DNA from: Ferribacterium limneticum
Lineage (GTDB): Bacteria > Pseudomonadota > Gammaproteobacteria > Burkholderiales > Rhodocyclaceae
NCBI RefSeq assembly: GCF_020510565.1
Contig: NZ_CP075189.1
Span: 2,774,501 to 2,838,500 of the forward strand
DNA: 64,000 nucleotides
Direction of reading: 5' to 3'
The translations under genes and the position numbers were made by a program. The first letter of the stretch is position 1, and every line of letters begins with the position of its first letter. The notes under the pieces are model-generated. The model did no database searches and had not been told where the DNA came from. It saw only the letters and a program-made list of their open reading frames with translations. Below are positions 36,441-46,039 of this stretch, piece by piece.

Positions 36441-38141
36441 TTACGCCTTGAATAGGCTTACTGCTGATTGCAGCGATACGGCCAATGCGTGAAGGACCTC
36501 CGATACAGTTGCCGACTTTGAAGCAGCACTGGCATTCTCCTCACTGAGCCTGGCAACGGCATCCACGCGTCTTGATATCTCACTTGATGTTGTGGAGTGC
36601 TCTTTCAGGGAGTACGAAATGCCATTTACTGAAACGGTTACTTCCTGAGAGTTTTCGCGTATGGCCAGAATCCGCTCTGCAGCCTGCGCAGAGAGATCCT
36701 TTCCATGATGAACTTTGGAAATTATGATGCCCATTTCATCCACGACGTTGCTTGAAAGATGTTGCATGGCCGAGACCATTGCGCCGATCTCCACGGTCGA
36801 TGCACTGGTCCTTTCTGCAAGCTTCCTTACCTCATCAGCCACCACAGCGAAACCTCGCCCCATTTCTCCAGCTCGAGCAGCTTCGATCGCAGCGTTCAAC
36901 GCCAGCAGATTGGTTTGATCTGCAACGTCCTTGATTACCTGAACAATTCTGGATATTTGCCCGGACTGCGTACCAAGCTCTGAAATAGTCATTTCGGCCT
37001 TGGCAACCGTCTCAGTTATGGAGTCCATTTCCATAGCGGTTTCAGAAACCATCACCTCACCTTGGTTGGCTGCTAATCCGGCGTTGTTTGCGCGCCCGAC
37101 CGCGGCTTGGACGGAACTGGTTATGTTGCCGACGGTGGCGGACATCTGTTCGACAGCGGATGCCATAGCTACCGCTAGGTCATTTTGGTGCGCCGATGAT
37201 TCCGAGAGCTGCCTTGATGCGCTCAACGTATTGTCGGCTGCGCCAGAAATCTCTCTGGCATTATCAGAAACATGCCGAATAAAGTCGCCAACGCGATCCA
37301 GCAGTCGGTTGAATGCCGCTGACGTTTCACCGATCTCGTCAGATCGGATAAAGTCAATGCGTTGTGTAAAATCGTTAGTTTCCGCAACTGAAACGATGAC
37401 AGCTTTCATCCTGTACAGGCTGCCGGTTACGTTCCGGACGATCATAAGTGCCAACACACCGAGGCCGAGCGCCGAAGAAACAAATACAATGGCGATCATC
37501 GAAAGCGCACTGACCTGTGCTTCTCGAGCGGACGCGTCAACCTGTTCCGCGTATTTCTTGGTAACACCATTAAGCTTTTCGATCCCTGAATCGGCCTGCT
37601 CCCAAACCCCGTTGATTCTGTCATCAATTACCTTGAATTGACCGTGTAGGCTTACCAGCGTTTCCCAATTGTCTGTCTTTGCCATTTCCTGAATTATCGG
37701 AAGAAGCCTGTCGTAAGACTCTCGGAATGCATTGAGGCGCTGTTGAACCTCCTCCCATTCGCTGGTCTCTTCATTGGATTTTTCAAGCTTTTGGTAAGCA
37801 TCGAATGCGGCCCTCACCTTTGCTTCAGCCTCTCCTCGACGCTCTAGCACAGACTCAAATGTGCTTTTTGTTTCACTAAGCGCATCACTTCGGTTTCCCA
37901 AACCTTCATATCTTTCCGGCTGCCACGTCGCCACCTCCCTAGTTACCAATAAGGATTTGAGTTGCCACATACGTAGTTCAGCCATTACCACTACGGCGGG
38001 AGTGCTGTGTTCATTTGTTTCGCGTAGTGCCGAATCCAGGCGACTCACGCCGATCCACCCGGCAGAGCCAACCAGAACCAAGCTTGAAAGGGACAAAATT
38101 GCGAGTAAAACTAACTTCTGTTTAATTGTAAGAGCACGCAT
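36441..38141 (-). CDS. Methyl-accepting chemotaxis protein (paralogue 2)
   Basis: Chemoreceptor of the same design as 6633-8336: N-terminal membrane segment, four-helix-bundle periplasmic domain, second membrane segment near residue 205-228, HAMP and signalling domain ([40 protein letters not shown]). ATG 38141 is preferred because AAAGG stands 6-8 nt upstream; ATG 38165 is an alternative. The ligand domain differs strongly from its paralogue, so a different attractant is expected. Confidence 0.93.
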   Translation of the reverse strand: MRALTIKQKLVLLAILSLSSLVLVGSAGWIGVSRLDSALRETNEHSTPAVVVMAELRMWQLKSLLVTREVATWQPERYEGLGNRSDALSETKSTFESVLERRGEAEAKVRAAFDAYQKLEKSNEETSEWEEVQQRLNAFRESYDRLLPIIQEMAKTDNWETLVSLHGQFKVIDDRINGVWEQADSGIEKLNGVTKKYAEQVDASAREAQVSALSMIAIVFVSSALGLGVLALMIVRNVTGSLYRMKAVIVSVAETNDFTQRIDFIRSDEIGETSAAFNRLLDRVGDFIRHVSDNAREISGAADNTLSASRQLSESSAHQNDLAVAMASAVEQMSATVGNITSSVQAAVGRANNAGLAANQGEVMVSETAMEMDSITETVAKAEMTISELGTQSGQISRIVQVIKDVADQTNLLALNAAIEAARAGEMGRGFAVVADEVRKLAERTSASTVEIGAMVSAMQHLSSNVVDEMGIIISKVHHGKDLSAQAAERILAIRENSQEVTVSVNGISYSLKEHSTTSSEISRRVDAVARLSEENASAASKSATVSEVLHALAVSLQSAVSLFKA

Positions 38142-38364
38142 GCCCATCCTTTTTGGGTTATTCATTCAATCATCTTGGACCGGCGCAATCCCTTGAATCG
38201 CCACTCGGAAATCCGTTGATGAAAGCTACTTCCCACAAGCCCATTGTTCCAACAAGCAGCCTGAATTCTCAAAATTCACAGCAGTGATAAATCGCCACTC
38301 TGGCAGCTTCCTGCCTCAGGGATAGGCAACGTCGGGAACTTGCCCTCCCCGATGCCAAACCTCA
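38142..38364. other. Intergenic region upstream of MCP 2
   Basis: Holds the promoter side of the chemoreceptor; no gene recognised until the fabI relic begins near 38365. Confidence 0.4.
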
Positions 38365-38516
38365 CCGCTTCGTGGAAACTAACAATCGGGGACGTTGGCA
38401 ATGCCGCTGCCTTTATGCTTTCCGATTTTGTCATCGTCATCACCGGCAAAATTTTCTATTTCGATGACAACCGGCACGCCACCGATATGGGCAACCAAAC
38501 CTCCATCGCGACTTGA
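38365..38516 (+). pseudogene. fabI 3'-end relic
   Basis: From 38391 the frame reads [11 protein letters not shown], then ITGKIFYFDDN and MGNQTS before TGA 38514. This aligns residue by residue with FabI's [22 protein letters not shown] and LGNAEP. Just upstream in a shifted frame, PLRGN (from 38365) matches FabI PLRRN, so there is also an indel. Only the last ~50 codons survive, with many substitutions and lower GC. This is an old fragment of a fabI-like gene. Confidence 0.8.
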
Positions 38517-38622
38517 CGGCAAAATCGTTACCGATCAAGCAAGGAGAATTACATATTGGACAGTTATGGACTTGTCGTTCCAAAACATCTATATTGCACG
38601 CAAACGGATTGAGATTGATGAA

Positions 38623-39204
38623 ATGGCACGTCCTCGCGAGTTTGATAAACAAAAGGCCTTGCTTCAAGCAATGCGACTCTTCTGGAGCAAAGGCTATGAG
38701 GCAACATCGATCTCCGAGTTGCTCAAAGCGACTGGGCTCAGCAAGAGCAGCCTGTATGACACGTTCGGTAGCAAGCGCGAACTGTTTCTGGAAGCGTTCG
38801 ATGAATATCGAAAGGAGCGGATGCGAAAACTCCATGGCTATCTTACCCAGTGCCCCACTGCCCTCGCCTCAATCCACGCTTTTTTCGAAATGGTTGTTGA
38901 ACACGCAAGAAATGAAGAGCAACCGTTTGGCTGTATGAGTTGTAATGAAGCAGCCGAGTTAGGGCCGCATGACGTGGAAGTCCAGCAATTGGTGGAGCAA
39001 GACTTCGTCGGAATGGAGGATTCGTTCGCTCTGGCGATTGAGCGCGGAATACAGGACGGTTCGATTTCTCCCACAAAAGATGCTCGCAAACTCGCCCGAT
39101 TCTTGTGCGCAAGCCATCAAGGCTTGCAAATCATGGCACGCGCCAAAACCGCCCCCCAACGCCTGGATGATACGTTGTCTGTAATGATGTCAGTTCTGGA
39201 GTAA
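38623..39204 (+). CDS. TetR-family regulator (likely of the adjacent ene-reductase)
   Basis: 193 residues from ATG 38623 (MARPREFDKQKALLQAMRLF). Helix-turn-helix: KGYEATSISELLKATGLSKS then SLYDTFGSKRELFLEAF. The N-terminus is the standard MARPREFD start of this subfamily, so earlier in-frame starts reaching back into the fabI relic are rejected. A Cys pair (PFGCMSCNEAAELG) resembles the region where related NemR-type regulators sense electrophiles. The next gene is an Old Yellow Enzyme, with a perfect palindrome between. Confidence 0.9.
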   Translation: MARPREFDKQKALLQAMRLFWSKGYEATSISELLKATGLSKSSLYDTFGSKRELFLEAFDEYRKERMRKLHGYLTQCPTALASIHAFFEMVVEHARNEEQPFGCMSCNEAAELGPHDVEVQQLVEQDFVGMEDSFALAIERGIQDGSISPTKDARKLARFLCASHQGLQIMARAKTAPQRLDDTLSVMMSVLE

Positions 39205-39220
39205 TTTTTTTATCGATTAC

Positions 39221-39234
39221 GGACCGATCGGTCC
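39221..39234. promoter_or_regulatory. Palindromic TetR operator
   Basis: GGACCGATCGGTCC, a perfect 14-bp palindrome located between the TetR stop and the ene-reductase start (21 nt before its ATG). Repressor binding here would block the ene-reductase promoter or ribosome access. Confidence 0.75.
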
Positions 39235-39255
39235 ATTACATGAAGGAGTGAAAGC

Positions 39256-40326
39256 ATGGCAACTACTCGTCTTGATAAACTACTTTCCCCCGTCCAGCTA
39301 GGTGTGCTCACGCTGAGAAATCGGATGGTCATGGCACCACTAACGCGCAGTCGAGCGGGGGAAGGCGACGTAGCAAACCCAACTGTTGCCGAATATTATC
39401 GCCAGCGTGCCACCGCAGGTCTCATCGTTACAGAAGCATCGCAGATATCTCTTCAGGGCAAAGGTTACCCACGGACCCCCGGTATTTTCACTGACGCACA
39501 GATTGCTGGCTGGAAGCTGGTGACTGATGCCGTTCATGCCGAGGGGGGGCACATTTTCCTGCAAATCTGGCATGTTGGCCGTATGTCGCATCCTGTTGTT
39601 CAGCCGAATGAAGAGTTGCCTGTTGCTCCTTCGGCAATCAAGCCTGTTGGTGAAATCGTCACCTTTGCCGGCCTGAAATCCCTCGAAATACCACGTGCCC
39701 TCGATATTGAAGAAATTCCGGAAGTGGTTGACGATTTTCGCCAGGCAGCGGAGAACGCCAAGCAGGCTGGCTTTGACGGTGTGGAAATCCATGCAGCCAA
39801 TGGCTACCTGATCGACCAGTTTCTACGCGATGGTAGCAATGTACGTACTGATGCTTATGGGGGTTCTGTTGAAAACCGCGCCCGATTCCTTAAGGAAGTA
39901 GTTGAGGCAGTCATCCCTGTCTTCGGCGCCGATCGCGTGGGTGTTCGTTTGTCGCCCATCTTCAATAACTTCTCAATGAGCGACAGCAATCCGGCTGCTA
40001 CTTTTGGCCACGCTGCTGAACTACTGGGCCAATACGGGCTGGCCTATCTGCATGTAATGCAATTAGGTGAAGGGCAGTTCGATTTTGCCGAATTAAAACG
40101 CCGTTTCGGCGGAACCTATATCGCAAATGGCGGATATGACGCAGCGCGAGCCGAAACAGCAATCCGTACGGGTGACGCTGACCTTGTGGCCTTCGGCACT
40201 GCATTTCTAGCCAATCCTGATCTGGTCGAGCGATTTAAGCAAGGAGCTCCACTAAATCAACCAGATAGTTCAACTTTCTATCAAGGAGAAGAACGCGGCT
40301 ATACCGATTATCCAACATTAGCCTGA
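39256..40326 (+). CDS. Old Yellow Enzyme-type ene-reductase (NemA-like)
   Basis: 356-residue FMN-dependent alkene reductase; reduces electron-poor C=C bonds (enones, maleimides, nitro compounds) with NAD(P)H. N-terminal LGVLTLRNRMVMAPLTRSRA, substrate His/Asn in VEIHAANGYLIDQFL, then DAYGGSVENR and C-terminal FGTAFLANPDLVERFKQGAP. RBS GAAGGAG upstream. Probably induced by electrophiles through the preceding TetR. It could also reduce cyclic enone intermediates of the neighbouring degradation pathways. Confidence 0.95.
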   Translation: MATTRLDKLLSPVQLGVLTLRNRMVMAPLTRSRAGEGDVANPTVAEYYRQRATAGLIVTEASQISLQGKGYPRTPGIFTDAQIAGWKLVTDAVHAEGGHIFLQIWHVGRMSHPVVQPNEELPVAPSAIKPVGEIVTFAGLKSLEIPRALDIEEIPEVVDDFRQAAENAKQAGFDGVEIHAANGYLIDQFLRDGSNVRTDAYGGSVENRARFLKEVVEAVIPVFGADRVGVRLSPIFNNFSMSDSNPAATFGHAAELLGQYGLAYLHVMQLGEGQFDFAELKRRFGGTYIANGGYDAARAETAIRTGDADLVAFGTAFLANPDLVERFKQGAPLNQPDSSTFYQGEERGYTDYPTLA

Positions 40327-40824
40327 CCAACGGACTTTCTGCGCTTGTTGAATCCTGATGCCAGAATATTCCGTGAACAACTGGAATTCTGCCCCCTGTA
40401 CCCAGCCCGGGTCTGGGGGGCAGGCGCTCACGTAATCAACGGCTCTTTATCGACGAGCAGAATATCGACAACTGCTGCAAAAGATGCCTTGACCAACGTG
40501 ATATCGGATGAAGGCGATACAAAACACCGTTGCCAAATGACGTAGGAAAATAGAATTTCGGAGATCGTTTGGCCAATGTATGGATCAACGTGCAGAAAGT
40601 CACCCTGAGCGATACCCTGATCTATTATCGGGACGAGGATAGCGCTGGCTTGCCCAGTATTTTCTCACGCATTAATCTCGTCATCTCCGGGAAGATGTGG
40701 GATTCGGACACCATCAATTTCGGCAAGCATGTGAGGTCTGTTGCTCCAAATGCCTGCCACCAGAAATAGATTTGCTCGTACAACTGTATTGCGGCTACCC
40801 TGTTGGCTTTGGCTGGAATGGCCG
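40327..40824. other. Intergenic region without recognisable gene
   Basis: 498 nt between the ene-reductase and the efflux relics. Short plus-strand frames (near 40569-40769) and the read-through tail of the oprM relic on the minus strand show no family match. Confidence 0.4.
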
Positions 40825-40957
40825 TTATACGGCGATAGCCCGGTTAAACAGTTGTTCCAAGGCAGTTTTGAATAGTGCTTCCTTGCTATCAAAATACAAA
40901 TATATGGTGCCCTTGCTAACACTGGCTCGTGTAGCAATATGCTCAATACTGCTCGGC
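40825..40957 (-). pseudogene. TetR helix-turn-helix fragment
   Basis: Minus-strand frame reading [20 protein letters not shown] then [15 protein letters not shown] and stopping at 40825-40827. This is the canonical TetR recognition helix plus start of the ligand domain, without N-terminus or C-terminal domain. It is fused directly behind the oprM relic in another frame. Confidence 0.75.
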
Positions 40958-40974
40958 AATCCGGAATATCATGT

Positions 40975-41960
40975 CCATCCTCCACCATAACCTTGTATAG
41001 CGTGACGAGATTCGACAGCAGCTGGACCTGAAGTTGAATCAGCTCCTGTTGCGCGCTATAGAGCGATCGCTCCGCATCCAGCACTACCAGATAGCTGTCT
41101 ATGCCCTGCCGGTAATGGGAATCGGAAAGCCTGAGGCTCGAATCGGCTGCCTCGACCAATGCGCTCTGCGCCTCGACTTGACTAAGCAGCGTTCCCCGGG
41201 CGATCAGCCCGTCCGAGACCTCACGAAGTGCTCCCTGAATGGCCTTCTCATAGCGTGCAACGGCAATTTCCCGGTTCGCTTTGGACGCATCCAGATTGGC
41301 CTGGTTACGGCCTGCATCGAAGATCGGGACGGTAATGCTGGGCACAAATGGCCACGTGCGTGAATCCGAGTCAAACAGGCCACTCAAGGCGGGGCTCGCG
41401 AACCCAGCCAATGCCGTCAACGAAATCATCGGGAAGAAGGCGGCGCGAGCGGTGCCGATGTTGGCATTCGCAGCTTTCAGTGCATGCTCGGCCAGCATAA
41501 TGTCTGGGCGATACAACAGAACTTACGAAGGAAGCCTGACAGGCAGATCTTGAACAAGCGTTATGTTGTCCAATTCTCATCTCAGGCCAGCCTTGGTGAT
41601 CGACATGCCGGCCAGCATCTGCAGGGCATTGATGTCCTGCTCGACAAGCCGGAGGTATCGGGCCTGACTGGCCCGCGCGGCTTCGATAGCGGATCGGGCG
41701 TGGGCGCGATCCAATTCGTTACCCATGCCCAATTCGAACCGGCGTTCGATCAGTTTCAGGGTTTTCTGACGGGTCGCGAGCGTATTTTCGGCCAGGGAAA
41801 ACTGCTTGCGGTCCCCCAAGAGGCATAGCTACGCATTGGCAATCTCCGCAATCAATGCAATCTGGGTCGCGTTGCGCGCTTCCGCGGTAGCCAGATAGTT
41901 TTCCAGTGCCTGCTGATTCGGACTGCGCAGACGCCAGAACAGGTCAAGTTCGAAAGCCGT
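40975..41960 (-). pseudogene. Decayed oprM/nodT outer-membrane efflux gene
   Basis: One continuous minus-strand frame shows the middle and C-terminal parts of an OprM channel: [27 protein letters not shown] start, [37 protein letters not shown] and [20 protein letters not shown]. It is interrupted by three in-frame stops: TAG 41829-41831, TGA 41577-41579 and TAA 41523-41525. The signal peptide and first ~170 residues are missing. The 5' break meets the truncated tetR at about 41960-41972. Confidence 0.85.
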
Positions 41961-41971
41961 GATGACTACAA

Positions 41972-42595
41972 ATACTGGAAGCCGCCGGCGAGGTTTTCGC
42001 CGAGAAAGGTGTCGGCCACGCCACCGGCAAAGAAATCGCCGAGCGCGCCAGCACCAACTCGGCTGCCGTGAACTACTATTTCGGTGGAATCGACTGTCTC
42101 TACTCCGAAGTCCTCGAGGAGGCCCATCATCGCTTGATGGATTTGGAATTCCTGAAGACAGTCAACGAAGCACCGGGCACCCCATCGGAAAAGCTCAACA
42201 TCTTCCTGGAAGGGATGATCCGGGCCATTCTGGGCCCGACCTCCTCGAGTTGGGCGCTTCGTGTCCTGGGCTGGGAAATGCTTCACCCCTCGGATGCGCT
42301 TCAAACGCTTCTGGAGCGTGAGGTTCTCCCCAAGAAGCAGATCGCCCTTGGCTTCGTCAGTCAGATTCTGGGATTGCCTCCCGATCATCCGTCCGTTGCC
42401 CGCTGCGGACTGAGCATCATCGGCCCCATTGCCCTCCTTTTACTCGGTAGCCCCGAGATGCTGCAACACGCCGCTCCCTGCGCCGCCGCAGGCAACCAGG
42501 TAGATGCTGTAGTGAATCATTTCCAGCGATTCATCAAGGGCGGACTGTCCGCTGTAGCAGAGGATATAAAGCCTACCAAGGCGGCCGCCAGATAA
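41972..42595 (+). pseudogene. 5'-truncated tetR (CerR-like) gene
   Basis: Open frame from [20 protein letters not shown] through [19 protein letters not shown] to an intact C-terminal domain ending TKAAAR. The frame is closed by TGA at 41963-41965, immediately before the first TetR residues, and no ATG/GTG start exists before the recognition helix; GTG 42068 lies inside it. About 10-15 N-terminal residues are gone. A protein from an internal start would lack DNA binding. It abuts the oprM relic, consistent with one deletion that removed both promoters and the pump genes between them. Confidence 0.75.
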
Positions 42596-42639
42596 ACTCC
42601 GCACCCTCCTCGCATTGCTGAGGAAAATCGGCGGCTCCT

Positions 42640-43056
42640 CTATTCCTTGCTGGAAGGCAATGGGTGAATCATGCGCACACCAGTGCTCACATAATTTCGG
42701 GCATCTTCAAGCGTATCGAAGCGTTGAATCCGAATCGCCGCCAAACCACTGTCGTTAAAGGCGTTGATAAGCTTGCTCAAAACAGGGTGGTCTCCGACAA
42801 ACGCGACTTTTAGCCTTGTATTCCTTTGAACAGCGACGCCAGCTCGGGCACCCATAAACTCTAACCCGTTATCCGATACCGAAAAATCAGTCACGTTCGA
42901 GAAGTCATGGATGCTGTAATACATATCGTCAAGGCGAGCATCCCCTTGAATCGCCATGGCAGAGGACTCGAGTTCTTCCTCCGTCAGGCAGCCCCAACAC
43001 TCACGCACTACGCCAAACCTTTCCCAGGTTAGTTTAACCACCTTTAACTGCTCCAA
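42640..43056 (-). CDS. STAS/SpoIIAA-like protein
   Basis: 138 residues. Alternating strands and helices with VVRECWGCLTEEELESSA, YYSIHDFSNVTDFSVSD, NTRLKVAFVGDHPVLSKL and a C-terminal RFDTLEDARNYVS motif. This is the pattern of bacterial SpoIIAA/STAS-like proteins of about 130 residues with unknown role. It stands alone, tail-to-tail with the truncated tetR and head-to-head with cassette B. Confidence 0.7.
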   Translation of the reverse strand: MEQLKVVKLTWERFGVVRECWGCLTEEELESSAMAIQGDARLDDMYYSIHDFSNVTDFSVSDNGLEFMGARAGVAVQRNTRLKVAFVGDHPVLSKLINAFNDSGLAAIRIQRFDTLEDARNYVSTGVRMIHPLPSSKE

Positions 43057-43272
43057 AACACCATGTCACGCTGCTCATGCTATGGCCAAAGCAATGGCAC
43101 ATATTTAACAAAGATCAACAGTTTGTAGTCGTGTGGCTGCACCGGTCTTCGTATCAGCTTTAGCTGGATATTTCCGGCCACTCATCCAAGAAATTGTTCA
43201 CTCCCATACAAGGAAGTGTTTTTCCTGCTGGCTATGATCAAGGTACACAAAAAAATCACCTTGGAGACAAGT

Positions 43273-44049
43273 ATGGGACAGATTGGACAGGTACTAAAGG
43301 ACAAAGTTGTCATTGCAACAGGTGCGGCAACGGGCATTGGTCGTACGGCAGCGCTTATGTTTGCCCAAGCGGGCGCCAAGGTGGTTGTTGCAGATATGAA
43401 TAGTGATGCAGGGGAAACAACCGCCCAATCAATCCGGAAGGCAGGTGGCGAATCCATTTTCATTGCGACGGACGTTTCTGATGAAACATCAGTTGCGGAG
43501 CTTGTGCGACGTACCGTAGAGACATTCGGGAAACTCGACTGTGCATTCAACAACGCCGGAATTGAAATGGGACAAAAGCCCCTTCACGAAATTCCCTTGT
43601 CGCAATGGCAGCGGGTAATGAACGTTGACTTGACGGGCGTTTTCCTCTGCATGAAGTATCAGATACCAGCCATGCTCGCCACGGGGGGCGGTTCAATTGT
43701 CAATACCGCATCCAACCTCGGCATGGTGGCCATTCCCAATGGCTCCGAATACATCGCGGCCAAACACGGTGTAATCGGTCTTACCAAGGCTGCCGCCATT
43801 GAGTATGCCGAACAAGGCGTCCGGATCAACGCCCTGCTGCCCGGCGTCACCAAGACCCCAATGATTGCCCGGCTCATGGAAGACCCTGCAGCTTCCCAGA
43901 TGTTCGAAGCCATCCGGAAGGCACACCCCATCGGACGATTTGCCACCCCAGAGGAAATTGCTCAAGGAGCTATCTGGCTGCTCTCCGATGCGTCCTCTTT
44001 CGTTGTCGCCACCTCCTTGCTGGTGGATGGCGGTTATGTGGCGATGTAA
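43273..44049 (+). CDS. Short-chain dehydrogenase/reductase (cassette B)
   Basis: 258 residues from ATG 43273 (GGAGAC upstream). TGAATGIG cofactor motif, NNAGIE, catalytic YIAAKHG and terminal LLVDGGYVAM. It occupies the same position as the duplicated SDR of cassette A and is similar in length and sequence (DLTGVFLCMKYQIPAMLATG versus ...CLKYQIPAMLASG), so the two are diverged homologues. Likely oxidises a secondary alcohol in the cassette's pathway. 141 nt before the CrtI-like gene. Confidence 0.93.
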   Translation: MGQIGQVLKDKVVIATGAATGIGRTAALMFAQAGAKVVVADMNSDAGETTAQSIRKAGGESIFIATDVSDETSVAELVRRTVETFGKLDCAFNNAGIEMGQKPLHEIPLSQWQRVMNVDLTGVFLCMKYQIPAMLATGGGSIVNTASNLGMVAIPNGSEYIAAKHGVIGLTKAAAIEYAEQGVRINALLPGVTKTPMIARLMEDPAASQMFEAIRKAHPIGRFATPEEIAQGAIWLLSDASSFVVATSLLVDGGYVAM

Positions 44050-44190
44050 TTCACCCCATTTCATATTGGATATTTCGGGGTTTCATTAAGCAAATTAAAC
44101 CGCAACACCCGAAATTTCGTGGACTCCTAGTTCAGAACGGATATCTGCGGAATTTCGATACATATCAAATATAACTGGAGACAAAAAAGC

Positions 44191-45780
44191 ATGGCAAAGA
44201 ACTACGATGTCATCGCCATCGGTGCGGGACATAACGGCTTGGTGGCTGCTGCCTACATGGCCAAAGCAGGCAAGAAGGTGCTGGTATTAGAACGCAACGC
44301 CCATGCCGGCGGTGGCGTTGTCACCCGCGAGGCAACCCTGCCCGGTTTTCACCATGACATGCACTCCATGGCCCACATCATGGTGCTGGCAAATCCGATG
44401 ATCCAGCAGGACGAACTAGGTCTGCAATCCAAATTCGGGCTCAAGTACGATGTGGCAGAAGTGCCCCATGCCAGCGTCTTCGGCGACGGGACTGTGCTTT
44501 ATACCTACAAAGACATCGACCGTACCGCCCAGTCCATCGCCACGGTTTCGGAAAAGGATGCCGAAAGCTATCGCCGTTTCGCCCAGGCCAGTAAGGCGAT
44601 GCTGCCTTTGTTCCTTTCCTCTCTCTATTCCCCGCCGCTCCCCATGGTGGCCTTCGTGGGGATGATGGACCAGAGCAGCGAAGGGCGCGACATCATGCAG
44701 ATGCTGCAACGCACGCCGTTGGACATCTGCAATGAGTGGTTCGAAAATGACAAGGTCAAGATGCATCTGCTGCGCCTCATGTCCGAAAACCTGATTTTCT
44801 GGGACGAACTCGGGGCTGGCGCGACCTTCTTCTTGTGGCCCGGACTGGTGCATACCTATGGCATCCAGCAACCCATTGGCGGCAGCGGCAAGTTGACTGA
44901 AGCTTTGATCAAGTGCATCGAGTACTTCGACGGCGAAGTTCAACTCAATCGCTCCGTGCGTAAAGTGGTTACGAAAAATGGCCGCGCCACGGGTGTCGAG
45001 ATGGAAGATGGCCAGGTTTATGAAGCCAGGGATGGCCTGATTGGGGCGATCCACCCACATAACCTGTCCAAGATGGTCGATGGCCTCGACCCTGCCATCA
45101 CGACGCGTGGCAAGCGTGTTCTGCTCTCCAAACTGGCGACAATCAACACCAGCTACGCCCTCAACGAGCCGCTGCGTCACAAAGCCGGCCCGGAATTCGA
45201 CAAGGCCGTCATCTCCGAATGCATGATGTGGGAAAGCGTTGACGAAGCGATGATCGACATCGACAACATCAAGCGCGGTCGTCTGCCCAAATACCCCCTG
45301 ACCATGGGTGTTGACCCCAGCGTGCGGGACAAGACCCGGGTCCCGTCAGGCAAGGGCATCATGTACAACACCGCGCTGGTGCCCTTCCGTCTCGTCGGCC
45401 ACGAACCCGCCTACTGGGACGAATACAAGGAAACTGTTGCGGACATGAACCTGGAATACCTCCGCCAGTTCACCTACAACCTGAACGCGGAAAACATTCT
45501 GGCCCGCCACATTGAAAGCCCGCTCGATATGGAACGCTGGAGCCCCAGCTTCATGGAGGGCGACATCCACGGTGCGGCCCCCAACTTCTTCCAGAGTGTG
45601 GGTCATCGCCCCACCGCCGACTTGGGCCAATACACCGTACCCGGCGTTTCTGGGCTCTATCTGGTTGGTCCGTTCATGCACCCGGGCGGTGGCGTCAATG
45701 GCGCCGGCCGCGCTACGGCAATCCGCATGCTGGGCGACCTGAATATTGATTTCGATAAAGTGGCAGGAGCAGCGTTATGA
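44191..45780 (+). CDS. CrtI/PYROXD2-like FAD-dependent oxidoreductase (cassette B)
   Basis: 529 residues. Dinucleotide motif IAIGAGHNGLVAAAYMAKAG near residues 8-27, then ERNAHAGGGVV and C-terminal VPGVSGLYLVGPFMHPGGGV. Close paralogue of 10074-11642, sharing for example PGFHHDMHSMAH versus PGFHHDTHSIIH and FFQSVGHRPTADL versus LFQFMGRRPTPDL. No signal peptide. The stop overlaps the next start (ATGA at 45777-45780), so it is tightly coupled to the small membrane-associated protein. Confidence 0.9.
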   Translation: MAKNYDVIAIGAGHNGLVAAAYMAKAGKKVLVLERNAHAGGGVVTREATLPGFHHDMHSMAHIMVLANPMIQQDELGLQSKFGLKYDVAEVPHASVFGDGTVLYTYKDIDRTAQSIATVSEKDAESYRRFAQASKAMLPLFLSSLYSPPLPMVAFVGMMDQSSEGRDIMQMLQRTPLDICNEWFENDKVKMHLLRLMSENLIFWDELGAGATFFLWPGLVHTYGIQQPIGGSGKLTEALIKCIEYFDGEVQLNRSVRKVVTKNGRATGVEMEDGQVYEARDGLIGAIHPHNLSKMVDGLDPAITTRGKRVLLSKLATINTSYALNEPLRHKAGPEFDKAVISECMMWESVDEAMIDIDNIKRGRLPKYPLTMGVDPSVRDKTRVPSGKGIMYNTALVPFRLVGHEPAYWDEYKETVADMNLEYLRQFTYNLNAENILARHIESPLDMERWSPSFMEGDIHGAAPNFFQSVGHRPTADLGQYTVPGVSGLYLVGPFMHPGGGVNGAGRATAIRMLGDLNIDFDKVAGAAL

Positions 45781-45995
45781 AGTTGTATGGTCCAGACAAT
45801 CAGGAAATGATGCAGGTCAGCAAGATCGAGCTCGACGGACAACAGCTGATGATTCGCGGAAAAATCTACGGAACGATGCCCCTAGTGGCTGTATTGCGCC
45901 CCGAAGAAGTGCGTGCCGCCTTGTCGCTTCTGAACTGGAAAACGGTGGTGTTTGTCATCAAAGCACTTCTTTCAAGAAGCAAAAAAACCAAGTAA
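45777..45995 (+). CDS. Conserved small membrane-associated protein (cassette B)
   Basis: 72 residues, homologue of 11826-12029. Shared pattern: a D-G/N-x-E-x-M start, an I-E/x-x-G repeat, G-T/A-M-P in the middle, L-x-P-x-E-x-R-x-A-L-x-x-L-N-W and a hydrophobic, basic-ended tail (VVFVIKALLSRSKKTK). ATGA overlap with the CrtI-like gene. Conservation of position next to the same flavoprotein partners is the main evidence that it is functional. Confidence 0.8.
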   Translation: MKLYGPDNQEMMQVSKIELDGQQLMIRGKIYGTMPLVAVLRPEEVRAALSLLNWKTVVFVIKALLSRSKKTK

Positions 45996-46039
45996 AGCTT
46001 CTTTCGAAGCTCTCATACCCACTCAGTGGAGACCTGAAT

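Noticed and set aside
38395..38622. Extended N-terminus for the TetR at 38623
   Set aside because: The extra residues are the fabI relic; the TetR family start MARPREFD is at 38623.
40665..41516. Intact 283-residue protein on the minus strand
   Set aside because: It is the C-terminal part of a stop-interrupted oprM fused by read-through to tetR-derived and unrelated sequence.
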